In this document: positions 10,693 to 23,447 of the stretch, in pieces
Layout of the letters: each line of letters starts with the position of its first letter
How positions within the stretch are numbered: position 1 is the stretch's first letter
Assembly: GCA_021234155.1 (NCBI GenBank)
Contig: JAJEKV010000049.1
Span: 5,716,691 to 5,780,690, forward strand
DNA length: 64,000 nucleotides
From: Isoetes taiwanensis
Lineage: Eukaryota; Streptophyta; Lycopodiopsida; Isoetales; Isoetaceae
Direction of reading: 5' to 3'
Made by a program: the position numbers and the translations under genes
The notes under the pieces: model-generated
Seen by the model: only the letters and a program-made list of their open reading frames with translations
Database searches by the model: none
Told to the model about the DNA's origin: nothing

Positions 10693-12567
10693 AAGAAACA
10701 GAGCAATAAACATGATGACATCAACAGAGTGATGATGGCAAATGACTGATGCACCAATAAATACTACACTAACAAAGATTCATAAATCCGAACTATCCTA
10801 ACTAGCAAGAAACAAGGTGCAAGAAGACAAAGAAATCACAGAAGAAACTGATGCAACTAAAGGAGTAATAGAATCACCAGAGTTAAACAGAACAACAAGC
10901 CAAAAGGAAATTAATGAAGGTAACAATGCAACCCGAATCGAATAAAGAAATGCCCTCAAATGAAGCTGCTGAGAAAATGAGGAGGATATAGTAAAAAGGG
11001 AGCACAACAAACCCATAATGGAAGTCAAATCTAATAGAATAGATTGAAAATGTGGAGTAAAGAAAGGGAGAAATGAGTCCATAAGGATCACTGGAATAAA
11101 ATGAAACAGAATGTATAGATGAGGCTAATGGGATATATGGAGCAAGGGAAACAAATCTAAAACCAGAGATAAAAAAGGATCAATGCGAAAAAACACAGAA
11201 ACATAAAAACTGTTGAAAAGGGGCCAAAAAATACCTAAATGACAAAAGTAAAAACCTCTAAAAAACAAACCACCTATTGACAAACTTGAACAAATGGAAA
11301 CAAAAGCATAAAGCGCTTGAAAAAATGGAAATCATGGAACAAACAAAATGAGCAGACCCGGCTAAAAAAACAAGTTGAGATATTGAAGCAATGGCGAGAG
11401 GATGGACCAAAAACGCAAAAACAAGTCCAAAAGAATACAAAATAACTGGAACAAGGATATGAAGCAATGAAGCGGAGTAGCTTAAAGCAAAAGGACAATT
11501 GTTTGATAAAACGAAAAAAGAAGGGCAAAAGACACCGAGTGAAACCACTAGAACAATGGCACAAAAAAGGAGCTAAAGGGACCAACAACGGGCAAATATC
11601 CACCAAGGGATCAGATATCCATGCGAAGTAGAAGTGAACACAGACAAAGTGAACACGTGTAAAAGAAACAAAAAATGCAATATGCGAGAACCATGCTAAA
11701 TGGATCTAATGTTCATGTATCTGGAGAAAAAGAGTGCCTAAAATATAGGCATAAACATGTAGAAGTCTTAATGCAAAAAGGAATTATGCAGAGGGCAATC
11801 AAGAACAGGGGGGGAAACGAGTAAAAGAGCAAGCAGTATATAAGGCACATGAGAATACGGGCACAACTGACAACCATGCACAAAGCAACATAGAGAGAGT
11901 AAATGGAACATGTCAGGACAAGTAAAACCAAACACCACAATGAAATCGTGGAAGAAAGAGGCTCAAAAACTAAATAAGAAAAAATGAAAATTAGAAGAAT
12001 TCATGCCAATGAGACAACTAATATAGTCAAATCACCAAATCCTGACAAATTCATAACACATGGGACCACTTGAATGGATCATGACTTGCAATCTGGAACG
12101 AACCTGTGAGCGCAATACCAAGAATCAACCACGACAGAAGAAACATTGAGCACCCAAATTTTGACACCATGGCCAAAGATAACAAATGGGTAAGCGAGCA
12201 ATGGCACCAGAAGCATGGACAAAGTGTCATGGAGCCAAAGAGTAAATAGGAATTAGAAAATGAGAAATAATAGAGATATACAAAAGAAATGGAAGTGACG
12301 AGGCAAATGAAAATAGTACCAAATGAAAAATACAAGCACGTCAGAATAGAGAAAGTGGACCATCTTTGATGCAAAATACAACAAACTACCAAATCACGTA
12401 ACGATATAATACCAACAAGCAATAAAACTGTGAATCACAAAACTTGTGAAAGAAGACCAATAAAATCCTTCTAAACCTTCCATTCACCCCCCAGATGTTT
12501 GCTTAAACAAGCATTCCAAATGCAACCACATGTCAACGAAGTGAAATTACATTAACTTACGACACAA

Positions 12568-12745
12568 ACACCATCAAATGCAATGTCCGAGGTTAGAGAA
12601 AATCCAGGGGCCATTTCAAAATGCAAAAAACCATATAAGGGGCATCAAATGCAATATGAGGTTAGAGACTTTAGAATGCAAAAACCATCAAATGCAAGAT
12701 CTGAGATTAGAGAAAATTAAGGGGCATTTCAAATGCAAAAAACTG
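12568..12745. repeat. Three imperfect tandem copies of a roughly 45-70-bp unit
   Basis: Each copy begins with CATCAAATGCAA, continues with GAGGTTAGAGA or GAGATTAGAGA, and ends with AAATGCAAAA. Copies start near 12,571, 12,642 and 12,684. The middle copy has lost about 20 bp. The short open frame across the array is a by-product of the repeat. Confidence 0.75.
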
Positions 12746-14435
12746 GGGTCGAACCTTAATCAAGATGCATGCAAGCAACGGCCATAACAAATGTCGATAT
12801 CCACTGATGAATGGAGACGGAACTATGTCTACGGAGATTCGTGGGCTCCTGAACGACCAAAATTGATCACTTGGTCTTGCCCAGGTATGTTATTGACGCA
12901 AATACCCCCTGAGAAGCTCATCAAGAGGAGTTAGAACAAATAAAATACCGATGCTAAATGTACCATAATCAGGTCCCAAATGAAGTGCAATTACTCCTCA
13001 GGAAAAGCAAACTTCAACCTACATACCTCAGATCGTAAAACAACAACTATCCCACAAATAATTATGGGCACCCCTAGTCAAAGAAAGTCGGAATAGCGTA
13101 CACGTAGACACAATAGTAGTAGAAAAGGATCGTAAAAGGAAAAAGATCATTGTTGTTGACCCGAGAACGAACTTTAAAAAACGCTAGCAGGAATGCAATG
13201 TGAGAAGAAACCATAGCCCAGAGACAAAAGAACAATGTGAAGCGCATGCAAGAACCAAGGGGCGTGAACCAATAAGCTTAAAGGAGCGATATGAAAAACC
13301 GTCAAACCAATGGAAATGCATAAACCCAGTAAAACCATCAGGCAAGCTAAAAGAACGAAAAAACAAATTCTTTACGCCTATATATATGATGAATCTCAGA
13401 AAAATAAAGCTCGTGTATACACAATGCATACCAGCCAAAATAGAGCAATATCACCTTCTAAGCAATGCTACGAATACAACCACAACATAATGGGAAAGAG
13501 AGCGACTCAAGATGGACCTTGACTAAAGAAAATAATTGAGATAAAGAGGCCATGGCCACTGGTTAAGCACCAAAAAACGTGAACAACAATCGAGCAAAGA
13601 AAAATTTTCAACAAACAAATTAACTCTAAAAGGGGAACCCATTTCGTCACGACGAAACACCAACTTTAAAATGTTGAACAATGGAGCAAGGAAACTATAT
13701 CTTATAAAAAGGGACAATGTAAATTCAGTAGAGGGATGAAACCACTATGAGAGACTCGAATACTTGGGATAAGCAAAATCACGCTAAGCACGGAGACCAT
13801 GGGGCAAGGAACAGAATAAAAAACAAGGGGGCAAAACCGAACAAGGAACAATGCCATAGAGGCCACCATGAAAAATTATAAACAATAGAAAAAATCTAAA
13901 AGAAGGGCACCGATACCCGGTATCCCACCATTAAGCAACTGCGGCAGAGGCAGAGGCAATTGCAGGCCACCGCCAGAGAAGAATCTGCCGGGATTGAAAA
14001 ACAAAGACTGAATCTATGAGATCGGATCCGGATGAGCAGACTTGGCAGCTGGAAAAACAACAGGGACCCGGCTATGGAGGCACAGAGCAGGACGTGGAAG
14101 CAAGCAAATCCGGAATACATAAACTAGAGAAGAAATCGGGGAATCCGAAAGCGTAATTCATTTTAAGAAAAAAAAAAAAGAAGGCCTTAACGAAAATGAT
14201 GCAAAAAAAGCAGAAGCTCAGCCCTTCTACGAGCATCCCCGCGGAGGACAAAGCCAAAACGAAATGATTCGAGCGAAACGCATGAGGAATCCCCAACTAA
14301 AAGCGGAAGAGAAAACCAGGGGGCCACATCCAAGAAGGGCGGTTTACCACAGGCAAAGGAAGGCATGAATAAGAAGAGGGCATGGAAGGAAAGGCAAATC
14401 CGCCACAAACCGCAACAAAGAAACCCTCAGGATTC

Positions 14436-14640
14436 ACATGCATCCAAGCAACCGAAAAAATCAGAGAAGAGATCCAGATGCATCCAAGCAACAAAAAGAC
14501 TAGAAAAGAGATCCACATGTAGCCAACAGCCGAAAATACCAGAGAAAGAGGTCTAGAGGCATCCAAACAACCAACAATACCAGAGGGACAACAAAACAAT
14601 CTAGAGGCATCTATGAACTCACAAAACCAGAGAAAGAGTG
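14436..14640. repeat. Degenerate tandem repeats, period about 42 bp
   Basis: The recurring words GATGCATCCAAGCAAC, AGAGAAGAGATCCAGATG and CCAGAGAAAGAG appear about four times at roughly 40-45-bp intervals with growing divergence toward the right. Confidence 0.55.
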
Positions 14641-14740
14641 GCCCGACCGACTCACGATCTTCAAAACCCGATGCGTGATGCATCAGAACTCATGAAACCT
14701 CTAAACCAATATACGCTAAAGCCGCCAACAGTCCTGCAAC

Positions 14741-14812
14741 AATCCAATAGGTATGAGTGTGGATGTAACTGTGACAATCCAAAAGGTATGAGTGTGGATG
14801 TAAATCGTGACA
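14741..14812. repeat. 36-bp tandem duplication
   Basis: CAATCCAATAGGTATGAGTG and the rest of the unit is followed directly by CAATCCAAAAGGTATGAGTG and the same continuation (GTGGATGTAA). Only a few mismatches separate the copies. Confidence 0.85.
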
Positions 14813-14847
14813 TGCTGAGCGTGGGAAGCGGAGTAGTCAAAGCAACA

Positions 14848-14998
14848 AAACTGGTAGGATAGAGAAGATGAAAAAACTAGCTCAAGAGAACGCCGATGAT
14901 GAAACAATGAAAAATGCTGAATAAATAGGGAGTGCAAAAGAGGCGTCCCCATCCAAGGAATGTCGGTTCTATTGCTATCGCAATAGAACCGTGGCATT
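14848..14998 (+). repeat. Right copy of the 150-bp direct repeat with hairpin
   Basis: Near-identical to 9,837-9,988 and in the same orientation. The perfect stem is GGTTCTATTGC (14,965-14,975) with GCAATAGAACC (14,980-14,990). It is followed by ACAGATCTTTGC, unlike the left copy, so GTGGCATT marks the outer limit of shared sequence. Confidence 0.9.
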
Positions 14999-15219
14999 AC
15001 AGATCTTTGCTCATTTCATAAAGGCATATTCTCTAGCTTTGGACTCTATCATCTAGGTTTGGATTCTTTTTCATGTTTTGAAATGTAGCCATCCTTCAGA
15101 ATCAATATGCTGTACAAATTTCTCATGTAAAGATATTATTTCTGGAATAATTTTTGTTTGTTTTTTCGCTGCTTGCTTGCTTGTGAGAGAAGTTAATATT
15201 ATTTGAGAGAAGTAATCGA

Positions 15220-16085
15220 TGGCTCTTGGTGGCAATACCAATCTTGGGATGGATAAATTTCTTGACAAATTCTTAGAGAAGTTCACCAGTAATAATTTTC
15301 ATACCTGGTCCATCAAACTACAACTGCTTTTAATGAGAGAGGGGTCATGGGGAGTAGTAGAAGGGACTGAAGTAAAGCCAACAGACGATACTAAATAAGT
15401 TGAATGGGAATATGAGAGATCGCAAGGCTGTTACAACAATTGGACTTGCTTTGGGAGAAGAATACGTCCATTTGTTGAATATTAAAGGAGATGCAAGAAG
15501 CAATTGGGAAGCTCTCCAAAAAGCCTTTGGAGGAGAAGGCAAAACATGCGAACTCTCACTCAAACAACAATTTTTTGGCTTAAAAATGGAACCAGATGAA
15601 AGTGTGCCAGAATTTGTGAGTAGAATGCACTGCATTAGTGTGCAATTAGCCCGCGTTAACTCAGCAGTCTCAGCAGAAGATTTACAGGCTGTTCTGTTAA
15701 ACAGCGTGGCACAAACATTTAGAAATATTGCCACTACCTTGTCAAATTTGCCATCATAATCTTTTGAAAAAATGGTAGCAGCATTAATAGAAGGAGAGGA
15801 AAATAAAATTAGAAAGGGGCTCCTCTAAAGATGCTGCATTCTTTGCCTCAAAAAAGAAGTGCCAATGGCCGAAAAATAAAGGGGAAGTCGTTGCAAAGCA
15901 TGTAAAATTTAACCAGGGAAATCAGAGGAAGAAAGATGGTGGTACATCAAGAGAAGCGACGAAAGTTGATAGTGGAAGGCAGCATATTTGCTTTAGATGT
16001 GGAAAGGCTGGTCATATCGCTAGAGATTGTAACACCAAGCCAATCAGTGATGACAAGGAGAAGCGAAGTTCTGGAAGTACATTTT
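15220..16085 (+). pseudogene. Ty1/copia gag with CCHC knuckle, broken
   Basis: Structural polyprotein N-terminus of the copia element that continues to 19.7 kb. An ATG at 15,220 opens a frame with DKFLEKFTSNNFHTWSIKL, the usual gag opening (NF-x-W-x2-K-L). A TAA at about 15,394 and a frame change then lead to the gag core at 15,400-15,756 (EEYVHLLNIKGDARSNWEAL, CELSLKQQFFGLKMEPDESV), which ends at another stop. The nucleocapsid knuckle ICFRCGKAGHIARDC (C-x2-C-x4-H-x4-C) lies at about 15,988. At least three disabling changes are visible. No 5' LTR was found: the DNA between 14,998 and 15,220 does not match the 3' LTR. Confidence 0.85.
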
Positions 16086-17431
16086 AGAAAAGAGAAGGCA
16101 GATTGTTTATGGTCACACATTTACCTTTTGAGGGAGAGAGAGATATAATTTGGCTAGATTCTGGGGCCACTATGCATATGACACCAGTTAAGGAGATATT
16201 TCACACTCTTGAATTCCTTCCCACACAATGGCATGTCTATGTTGGAGATAGTACTGCCTATGAAATATGCGGGAGAGGCTCTATTGAAATACAGCTGCAA
16301 ACTGGGAGGAAGATCATATAAGAAGTATTTTATGTTCCTGGCATCACTCAAACCTTATTTTCTGTAGGAAAAATAGCAGATGTGGGTTATCAATTTACCT
16401 TTTCCTCAGATAAATGCTTGATTATTGATAAGGAGAATGGTTCACATGTTGCCACTGGAACGAGAATTGATGGGTTGTATAAACTGGATGCTGATATTAA
16501 TCTACCTGAACGAGCCCTAATTATGAGAGCCAAAGATCCAAAAATGCAATTATGGCATAATCGATTAGGTCGTCCTCATGGGCAAGTTCTTCATAGATTA
16601 CAGAAGGACAAGCTGGCTGATGGCATTGATTTTATGAAGAATAGCAAGCTGGACTTCTGTGAACCTTGTGTTCTAGGCAAGCATCGAAGACACCCATTTC
16701 AAGTAGGAATGAGTACTTGGGCTGAAAGATTGCTCGAAATTGTACACTCCGATCTTTATGGACCAATGCAAACACGATCCTTGGGGCATAAATATTATAT
16801 TCTTACCTTTATTGACGACTTTTCCCAATACGTTTGTATATGGTTGCTGGCCCATAAATCCCAGACCCTCTCATGCTTCAAAGAGTATAAGGCCATGGCT
16901 GAAAATCAATTGGGTCACTGCATCAGCATTTTGAGAAGTGATAATGGTGGTGAGTTCAGATCCAATGCCTTTGTGGACTTTTGTGCTGAAGCTGGAATCT
17001 TACAACAGTTTACTATGCCCTATACACCACAACAAAATGGTGTCGCGGAGCGAATGAACCGCACACTTATGGAAAGCGCACGAAGCATGCTTATTATGGC
17101 TGGCATGCCTAAGATGTTTTGGGGAGAAGCTGTTGTGACTGCGGCCTATTTACGCAACAGATTACCCACTTCGGCCATTGCTGCAGTCACTCCATATGAA
17201 GCTTGGCATGGACAGAAGCCAAATATCAGTCATATATGCACTTTTGGTTGTATTTGTTATGCACAAGTCCCTGAAGAAAAACGAAGGAAGCTTGATGCAA
17301 GGAGCACAAGATGTATTCTTGTAGGCTATTCTTCTGAAATAAAAGCTTATCAGCTTTATAGTATAGAAGGAAGACAACTTATTATCAGCCGAGATGTTAT
17401 ATTCAATGAGGGCGTCTTTTATGGGGAGTAA
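16086..17431 (+). pseudogene. Ty1/copia protease and integrase region
   Basis: The aspartic protease motif WLDSGAT lies at about 16,150. An in-frame TAA follows at 16,319. The integrase is open from 16,382 to 17,431: zinc-binding LWHNRLGRPHGQ and FCEPCVLGKH, then the DDE triad as HSDLYGPM, RSDNGGEF and NGVAERMNR, and the usual C-terminal block ending in SRDVIFNE. The order protease-integrase-RT is diagnostic of copia rather than gypsy. The integrase is the least damaged part of the element. A stop at 17,429-17,431 separates it from the RT linker. Confidence 0.92.
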
Positions 17432-17436
17432 CTAGC

Positions 17437-19400
17437 ATGGCTAATGCATGTGATCAACCAATGTCTCATGTGGTCGATTTTGACACCATTGATGACTGGT
17501 TTGGCCCTAACGGGTCCACTCATAAGGGTTCCAATGTTGCATGTCCCAGCACTTCACCCATATTACAGCCTATTATTAGTTCCAACTCCAATGAAGTTAA
17601 TGACGAAGATGAAGTCCCAATACATGCTGCTCCTCCAGCTATTTCCATACCACCTTTGGCTGATATTCCAGTGACAACTGAGGAAGATAACCATAATACT
17701 ATTGTGGTGTTGCCTCACCGACCCTATGCAAGTGTTACTAGGCGCAGGCAGGGGATTCATATTTATGACAGGCCCAATCGAGGTATGACACGATCTGGAC
17801 ACACTAGCTATCTCTCTAAGAAGGCCATAGAAGCTCAAGAGAGTCCTATTTCATCACATAAACAAGCCCGCAATCTTCTTATTGCCGATGGAGCTTCGTT
17901 TGATAAACCTCGAAGTGTTCAAGAGGCCCTGTCTAGACCTGATGCAGCAGCATGGCAGTAAGCAATGGATGTGGAATACGAGTATTTAATGCAGAATTCC
18001 ACTTGGCAGTTGGTCCCCTTACCTGCTGGAAAGCAAGTTGTTAGTACGAAGTGGCTTTTTAAGCTAAAGCGTGATGCAAATGGTGAAGTTGAAAGATATA
18101 AAGCTGGAGTGGATTTTACAGAAACCTTCTCACCAGTAGTGAAGATATCCTCCATTCGAACCCTACTAGCCTTGGCCGTTCAATTTGATTTGGAAGTCCA
18201 CCAGATGGATGTGAAGACTGCTTTTCTCAACGGTACCTTAGAGGAAGAAGTTGAAGGTTATGTGAGAGAAGGACAAGAGCATCTGGTGTGCAGACTTTTG
18301 AATGCTTTATATGGACTGCGCCAATCTCCACGGGCATGGTTTGAACGCATAGACCGGTTTCTTTTCTCCTTGGATTTTATCAATAATGAAGCTGATGGAA
18401 ATGTGTATTATCTTGCCATGGGGGAGAAGTTTGTCTATGCTGCCTTGTACGTTGATGATTGTATCTTGGTGTCCAATGATCTCCCTTTTCTTGTACAAGT
18501 AAAGCAACAATATCTATTGAGTTCGAAATGGCGGATATGGGGGAGATACACTACTGTTTAGGGATTCAAATCCTAAGGGATAGAGCTCCTTTTGGATCAA
18601 GATCTTTAGAACCTGATGCGTCCATAGGGATGTGCTTTCGATTCGGTATGGAAAGAAGCGTCATACTAATCCCTATGGAGACATGCCTAAAGCTTTCAAA
18701 GGATGTGTCCACACAAACCAGTGAAGAAAGAATGCTAATGCAACAAGTTAAAGCTCCATGCTCTTAGGATTTGAATATTTGGCAGTGTGCACAAGACCAA
18801 ATATCTCTTTTGCTGTTGGAGCAGTGAGCCAATTTCTAGAAAATCCGGGCAACCAACATTGGCTAGCAGTGAAGAGAATTATGAGATATCTAAAAGGCAC
18901 TTATGATTATGCGTTAGTATATGAGCGAAGTTCCAGCCTTGATATGTTTTATTTGATGGGATACACTGATGCAGACTGGGCTGGAGAATGTGATAGCAGA
19001 AAGTCAACCTCTGGCTATGTATTCTTCCTTGGAAACTGCTTAAACTCTTGGAAGACTAAGGCAGACCAATCAACGCCTTATCTAGCACCTGGAGGCGGAT
19101 TATATAGCAGCCACATCGGTACGCTCAAGAAGTAATGTGGTGAGAATTACGCTAAGAGGGTCGAGTATGAGGACAAATTGAACCAACACTCTTATTATGT
19201 GACAACAGGTGTGCTATTGCATTGGCAAATTCAGTTAAGTTTCATGCCAGAACTCGTCATATTGAAACAAGGTTTCATTTCATACGAGAACAGTTCAAAA
19301 TGAAGTAATTATCTTGGAACACTGTTCTACTGAAGAAATGAAAGTTGATATCTTGACAAAGGCGTTGGCTCGAGAGAAGTTTCATTATGACAGAGATATG
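17437..19400 (+). pseudogene. Ty1/copia reverse transcriptase and RNase H, broken
   Basis: The linker at 17,437-17,961 ends in a TAA just before AMDVEYEYLM, where the family normally has an uninterrupted WxxAM stretch, so a single-base nonsense change is likely. The RT follows: STKWLFKLKRDANGEVERYK, then a direct jump to AGVDFTETFSPVV, which suggests a short in-frame deletion of the block usually between them; QMDVKTAFLNG; and the catalytic LYVDDCILVS at about 18,440. A frameshift near 18,525 moves the reading to MADMGEIHYCLGIQILRD. RNase H is present as YTDADWAGECDSRKSTSGY at about 18,960, and a final LTKALAREKF block lies near 19,355. Confidence 0.92.
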
Positions 19401-19440
19401 CTGAAGATCATGAAGAATGAAGACCTGCAGCCTGCTGAGG

Positions 19441-19715
19441 CTGTGGGGGAGTGTGAAGAATGAATCACAGCCATTCATCAGGCTGCCATTTTAAATTAGA
19501 ATGTAAAGCACATTAGGGTTACGTCTTGGCCAAGCGTCATGTCTGTTAGAGAAGAGTCGTGCATCTCTGATACATATATCTTTGTATTTGTTTCGTTCAT
19601 AATAATAGAAGTGCTGCCATCTTGATATGTAAAAGCCTGTATGCTTATTTATTTCATTTTCAAGCATACTTATAAGGAATGAAATCTATTATTGGCTTAT
19701 ATTTCACAAATTACA
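19441..19715 (+). mobile_element. Copia polypurine tract and 3' LTR (right end uncertain)
   Basis: CTGTGGGGGAG directly before TGAAGAATGAATCACAGCC is a typical polypurine tract followed by an LTR starting TG. The LTR is A/T-rich and contains no coding sequence. I place the end near the CA at about 19,710 only by composition, because no 5' LTR is present for comparison. Confidence 0.6.
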
Positions 19716-20590
19716 TATTAAGATCGTCGTGAAGGACTTAATTTGATACCTAATGCCGTGAACACACCATCACATATAGTAGAACTCACAGATTGCTATT
19801 ATGAATGAGGTTAACAAAATTGATTAGCAAAAATCATCGATCTTCCCAAGTGTGCAATAGGCAAACAAACAATCTATATATCACTTAGTGTATATAGACG
19901 TACAGTTTTTTTTTTTTTAACTGCTGGCTACAGATTTCTTCATCGAAGGCTTAGAAAATGCAAAATGATACAGAATAGCATATTTTGTGAGAAGTTCAGG
20001 CGCATAGCTTGTTGAAACTCAAGGACATTCTAGATACTTATCCAACCTAAAAATGCATAAAAAAATTCGGCATTTTAGCTTTAGTTTTGATTGGAAACGT
20101 AGAAACAACAATGCATTTAGTTCATGGATTAGTTCATGAAAGCTTTGCTTCTACTAATTTATCACATCTTATAGTGGATTCCAAGCAAGCCAAAGGTCTG
20201 CAAAAATGTCTTAACACTATGATATCTCTAAATATCTAAGGGGTTAATAAAACTGGGGTTTGTCCTGTATGAGGTCAAGGGAGGTAATATAGTAAGCATG
20301 TTCATTGTATGCAGATACCATGAAGTTGATCTTGTAAAGCTCAACATTCTAACGCACTTCCAACAATTGTGGATTGCACCAAAGTCCAACAAATTGCACG
20401 TGGAAAACATTCTAAACATGTCTGCACTCTGTAATGAACTTATCCAGCCAGTTATTCTTAGTCTCAACATTCCATTAGGCTGCAATAAGCAATAGAATGA
20501 TTTTCAGTAAAGGAATGGGTTCATTAAGCAAAGCTAAAGCACATCTCAGTGAAGAAACGGAGAGCTATTGCTGCCATAAGGACGGGTTCC
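19716..20590. other. Spacer without recognised genes
   Basis: A/T-rich with short frames only. A poly-T run lies at about 19,910. Nothing here can be assigned. Confidence 0.45.
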
Positions 20591-20599
20591 CATTACCTC

Positions 20600-21019
20600 C
20601 GAATGAAACAGTTTGAATAGCGGGCACGGATCCCCGAGGGGAGGAAAGGATATGTCGGTGTTGTGAGATGCACGTGATAGAGGATGAGCACCATGCCCTC
20701 CAGGGTGCCCGGCATATGCCCATGTCCGGCAATTAGATGCTCGATTTTCACCTATGGTAGCGGTGGTGGGAGCTTACATCCCGGAATTTCTACCGCCGGG
20801 CTCTTATGGGGCATGGTATTTGAGAGCCCTCTTGCTAGGGTTTTTCCTCCCAAGTGGGGGTTTTTTCATCCCGGTAGTAGGGTTCTACTGTACAGTTACA
20901 TTGTTTGTTTTTGGTGTTGGGGTTTTTGGCTTTTTTGCCTATTCTCTGCATGTACCGTCTCATAGGCCTCTGGCCTCCGTGGACGTTAAAATAAACTTCC
21001 TTCCTTCCTTCCTTCCTTT
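20600..21019 (+). mobile_element. 5'-truncated LINE 3' end with (CTTC)n tail
   Basis: At 20,660-20,735 one frame reads CCEMHVIEDEHHALQGARH, the EDExH-type C-terminal knuckle also seen at about 6,090-6,150. About 250 bp of G/C-rich 3' UTR follow, ending CTCATAGGCCTCTGGCCTCC, GTGGACGTTAAAATAAA and (CTTC)n at 20,996-21,019. This copy shows the full distance from knuckle to tail (about 300 bp). Confidence 0.75.
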
Positions 21020-23447
21020 TACTAATTCACACTGTCCATCATAAAATGGGTTATTCCAAATCTTTATTGGATTATTCTAATGGGTTATTCTTATTCACAC
21101 TGACTGTAATTTTTTATTATACTGTTCTGCCAAATTCTATATTTAATTCAGAACAATGTAGACGCTTGACTAAAAATAATCATGAACACCAACAATGGTC
21201 ATCACTCCTTCAAACCTTAGAACCATTTTTAGTTGCATGCATGGTTGTACAATGGATCTTTTTCTTATCCTGCAATGCAATCAGTATGAGACTATGTAAA
21301 AAGTTGCAAAAAAACCAAAATGAAAATTGCCTCTATATTTACCATAATATTCGCGAACACAATTCAGACTCTTGCATGCACACATTGCACAACCATCATC
21401 ATTTAGTTGAAATGAATAATACATTCTCAAATGGAGGATCACCTTCATAGTAAAAGCATTTCATGCTCAAAATGTATCAGCTCAAACCTTGTCATGGATA
21501 TGAGAAAAGCCCACAAAAGCTTGAGACCATATTCCCGCCATGGACATACAAATCTCTTATATATGCCAAGCACATGACAGCAATTGAAATCAAATTATCT
21601 ATCTGCAAACCTCCAGCAAGACCTTGGCAAGCAATTTTGATTTCGTTCAAAATCAACACTCATGGCACTACAGAATTCAAGCTAGATGCCTATCGTTGTT
21701 TTTCATCACAGCGGATCTCCTTAGTACATGCAATGACAAAAAATTAATAAGCACTTCAATCACTATCAAGATATAACCTAGGAAACCATACAAAAGACCA
21801 AGTAAGAACTCACTGCTACAATGAGAAAATAAGCTTGCATTGTGTTGATTATATATACAATGAAATCTTCTTCTATCATTCTGGGGCATTAGTAGATTTT
21901 CCTCATTATTTTCTAATGTCTATGGCTTTAGGATAGAACAATAACAAAGTGATATATGTAAACAACATGGAGAACTTCAAAACCTGTGCAGGACCTGGCG
22001 AAGTGCTGTATGAGGATGTGGCACTTGAAAAATGGGAGTTCGAAGGTGCACAACCAACTACACCATTGGTATTGCCAGTTACCACTGCAATTCACAATTC
22101 ATTATGTGCTTAAAAGTTTCGTCACTTGAATACGAAGATCGTAACATTTGTCCTATTATTGTTGTTGTATCATTGGCTGTGAAGGCAAACACTGATTGTT
22201 GTGACCATTGATCCCAAAGAGCCTATTAACATTGTGGTTGTAAACGTAAAAAAGCCAATGTCGCCATAAAGAGCAACGGCATCCTCTTCCGCATCTATCA
22301 ATACGAAAAATTATTAATAAATATATCCGTGGATGCCTACAATGGAAGAATATATATGATGGAATGCGGGTTGGATGAAGAGGTAGAATAGAAGTAGTTG
22401 ATCTTAATAGAGTGCATAGATGGCAAAATTGGTGGTTGTAATGATTCATTGTTCTGAGCTAGAATATCAACCCTTTTGGAGAGCGTGAGCAAATGCTCTT
22501 TCTACAATTAAACATGGAGGCAATAAACTCGATCAAGAGAAGGGAATCCCATAAGTTAAAACCTCCACAAAGAACCTTTGTTTGATCCTATAAAGTTGTA
22601 ACTCAAAGCCCCCCTACTGAAAGTAATGGTCCTTTATTTTTGCCCTTGGCTCATTTCAATGTATTTTGTCACCACATGGCTTTAGGTCCATGACATGGTC
22701 CATATCAAGACACATTTTATGTTTGTATATGCTTATATTCTTTCATGTAGTCCTTTTATGTATTGAATTATTACTCGCTACCAAAATTGTTTGCGTGAAT
22801 CTTCAAAATAGCATGAACCTGCCTTTGGGATAAAAGTGCTAGTGAGTGAAGTGCTCAAACTTCTCAACATTGAATGTATAAATGTTAGAAGCAAGTTTCA
22901 AAACCGCAAACACAAATATACATGCAATAGAAGAGCCATATATAAAAATGCATATTGTTGTACAGAGCCATTGTTTAAAAATGCATATAATAAGTATATT
23001 ATAGGAGCATTCTTAAGGTGAATTTGTTCTGAGAAATAGTGATAACATTGATTTGGATATAGGAGAATAGTGGTCTTCTAGCATTTGAAATTTATAGCAA
23101 ATGTATTTTGAGAAATAGCACAAATTTCGAATAGGCAATGCGGTTTTTGACAAACCAGTACCTGAGCACCACCAAAACCAAGTATGGCACCACCAAAACC
23201 GAGTATGGCAAAGCCGTTCCGAAAGATGAAATAGCTTGCAGGATCTCCCTCATGCAAACCACTGTTTAAAAGCCCTGCCATTCAGCTTTGCAACCCTGAG
23301 AATCTCAATGAACATAAGTGAAATAATAACAGACTACTCTAAGCACGATACTTCTCCACATTATATGAAGTGTAGATTCACCTTAGGTAGGGTGCGAGAT
23401 TCTCCTCTACCTCTTGCATGGTCAGCTTACAGCTCATAAAAATTTGA
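21020..23447. other. Spacer; only a small 21-bp tandem duplication noted
   Basis: No gene is recognised on either strand. At 23,166-23,208 GCACCACCAAAACC and AGTATG are repeated twice with a 21-bp period. On the minus strand this gives a repeated GFGGAIL heptad in a 67-codon frame (23,281-23,078) that I cannot assign. Confidence 0.45.

Larger units (their letters stand above)
9989..14847. other. Purine-rich, non-coding interior of a putative 5.2-kb repeat-bounded element
   Basis: For almost 5 kb the plus strand is dominated by A and G, so minus-strand frames spell runs of Phe, Leu, Ser and Cys that mean nothing. Internal structure includes a roughly 70-bp unit at about 10,090-10,160 that recurs at about 11,062-11,135 (core GGGAGAAATGAG then AAGG-TCACTG), a triplicated unit at 12.57-12.75 kb and degenerate repeats at 14.4-14.65 kb. 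No gag, pol or transposase motif was seen. It could be a large non-autonomous element or a diverged satellite-like region. Confidence 0.5.

Noticed and set aside
9562-14683. Many minus-strand frames of 70-130 codons rich in Phe, Ser, Leu and Cys
   Set aside because: They are produced by the purine skew of the plus strand; no motif, no codon-use signal and no splice structure.
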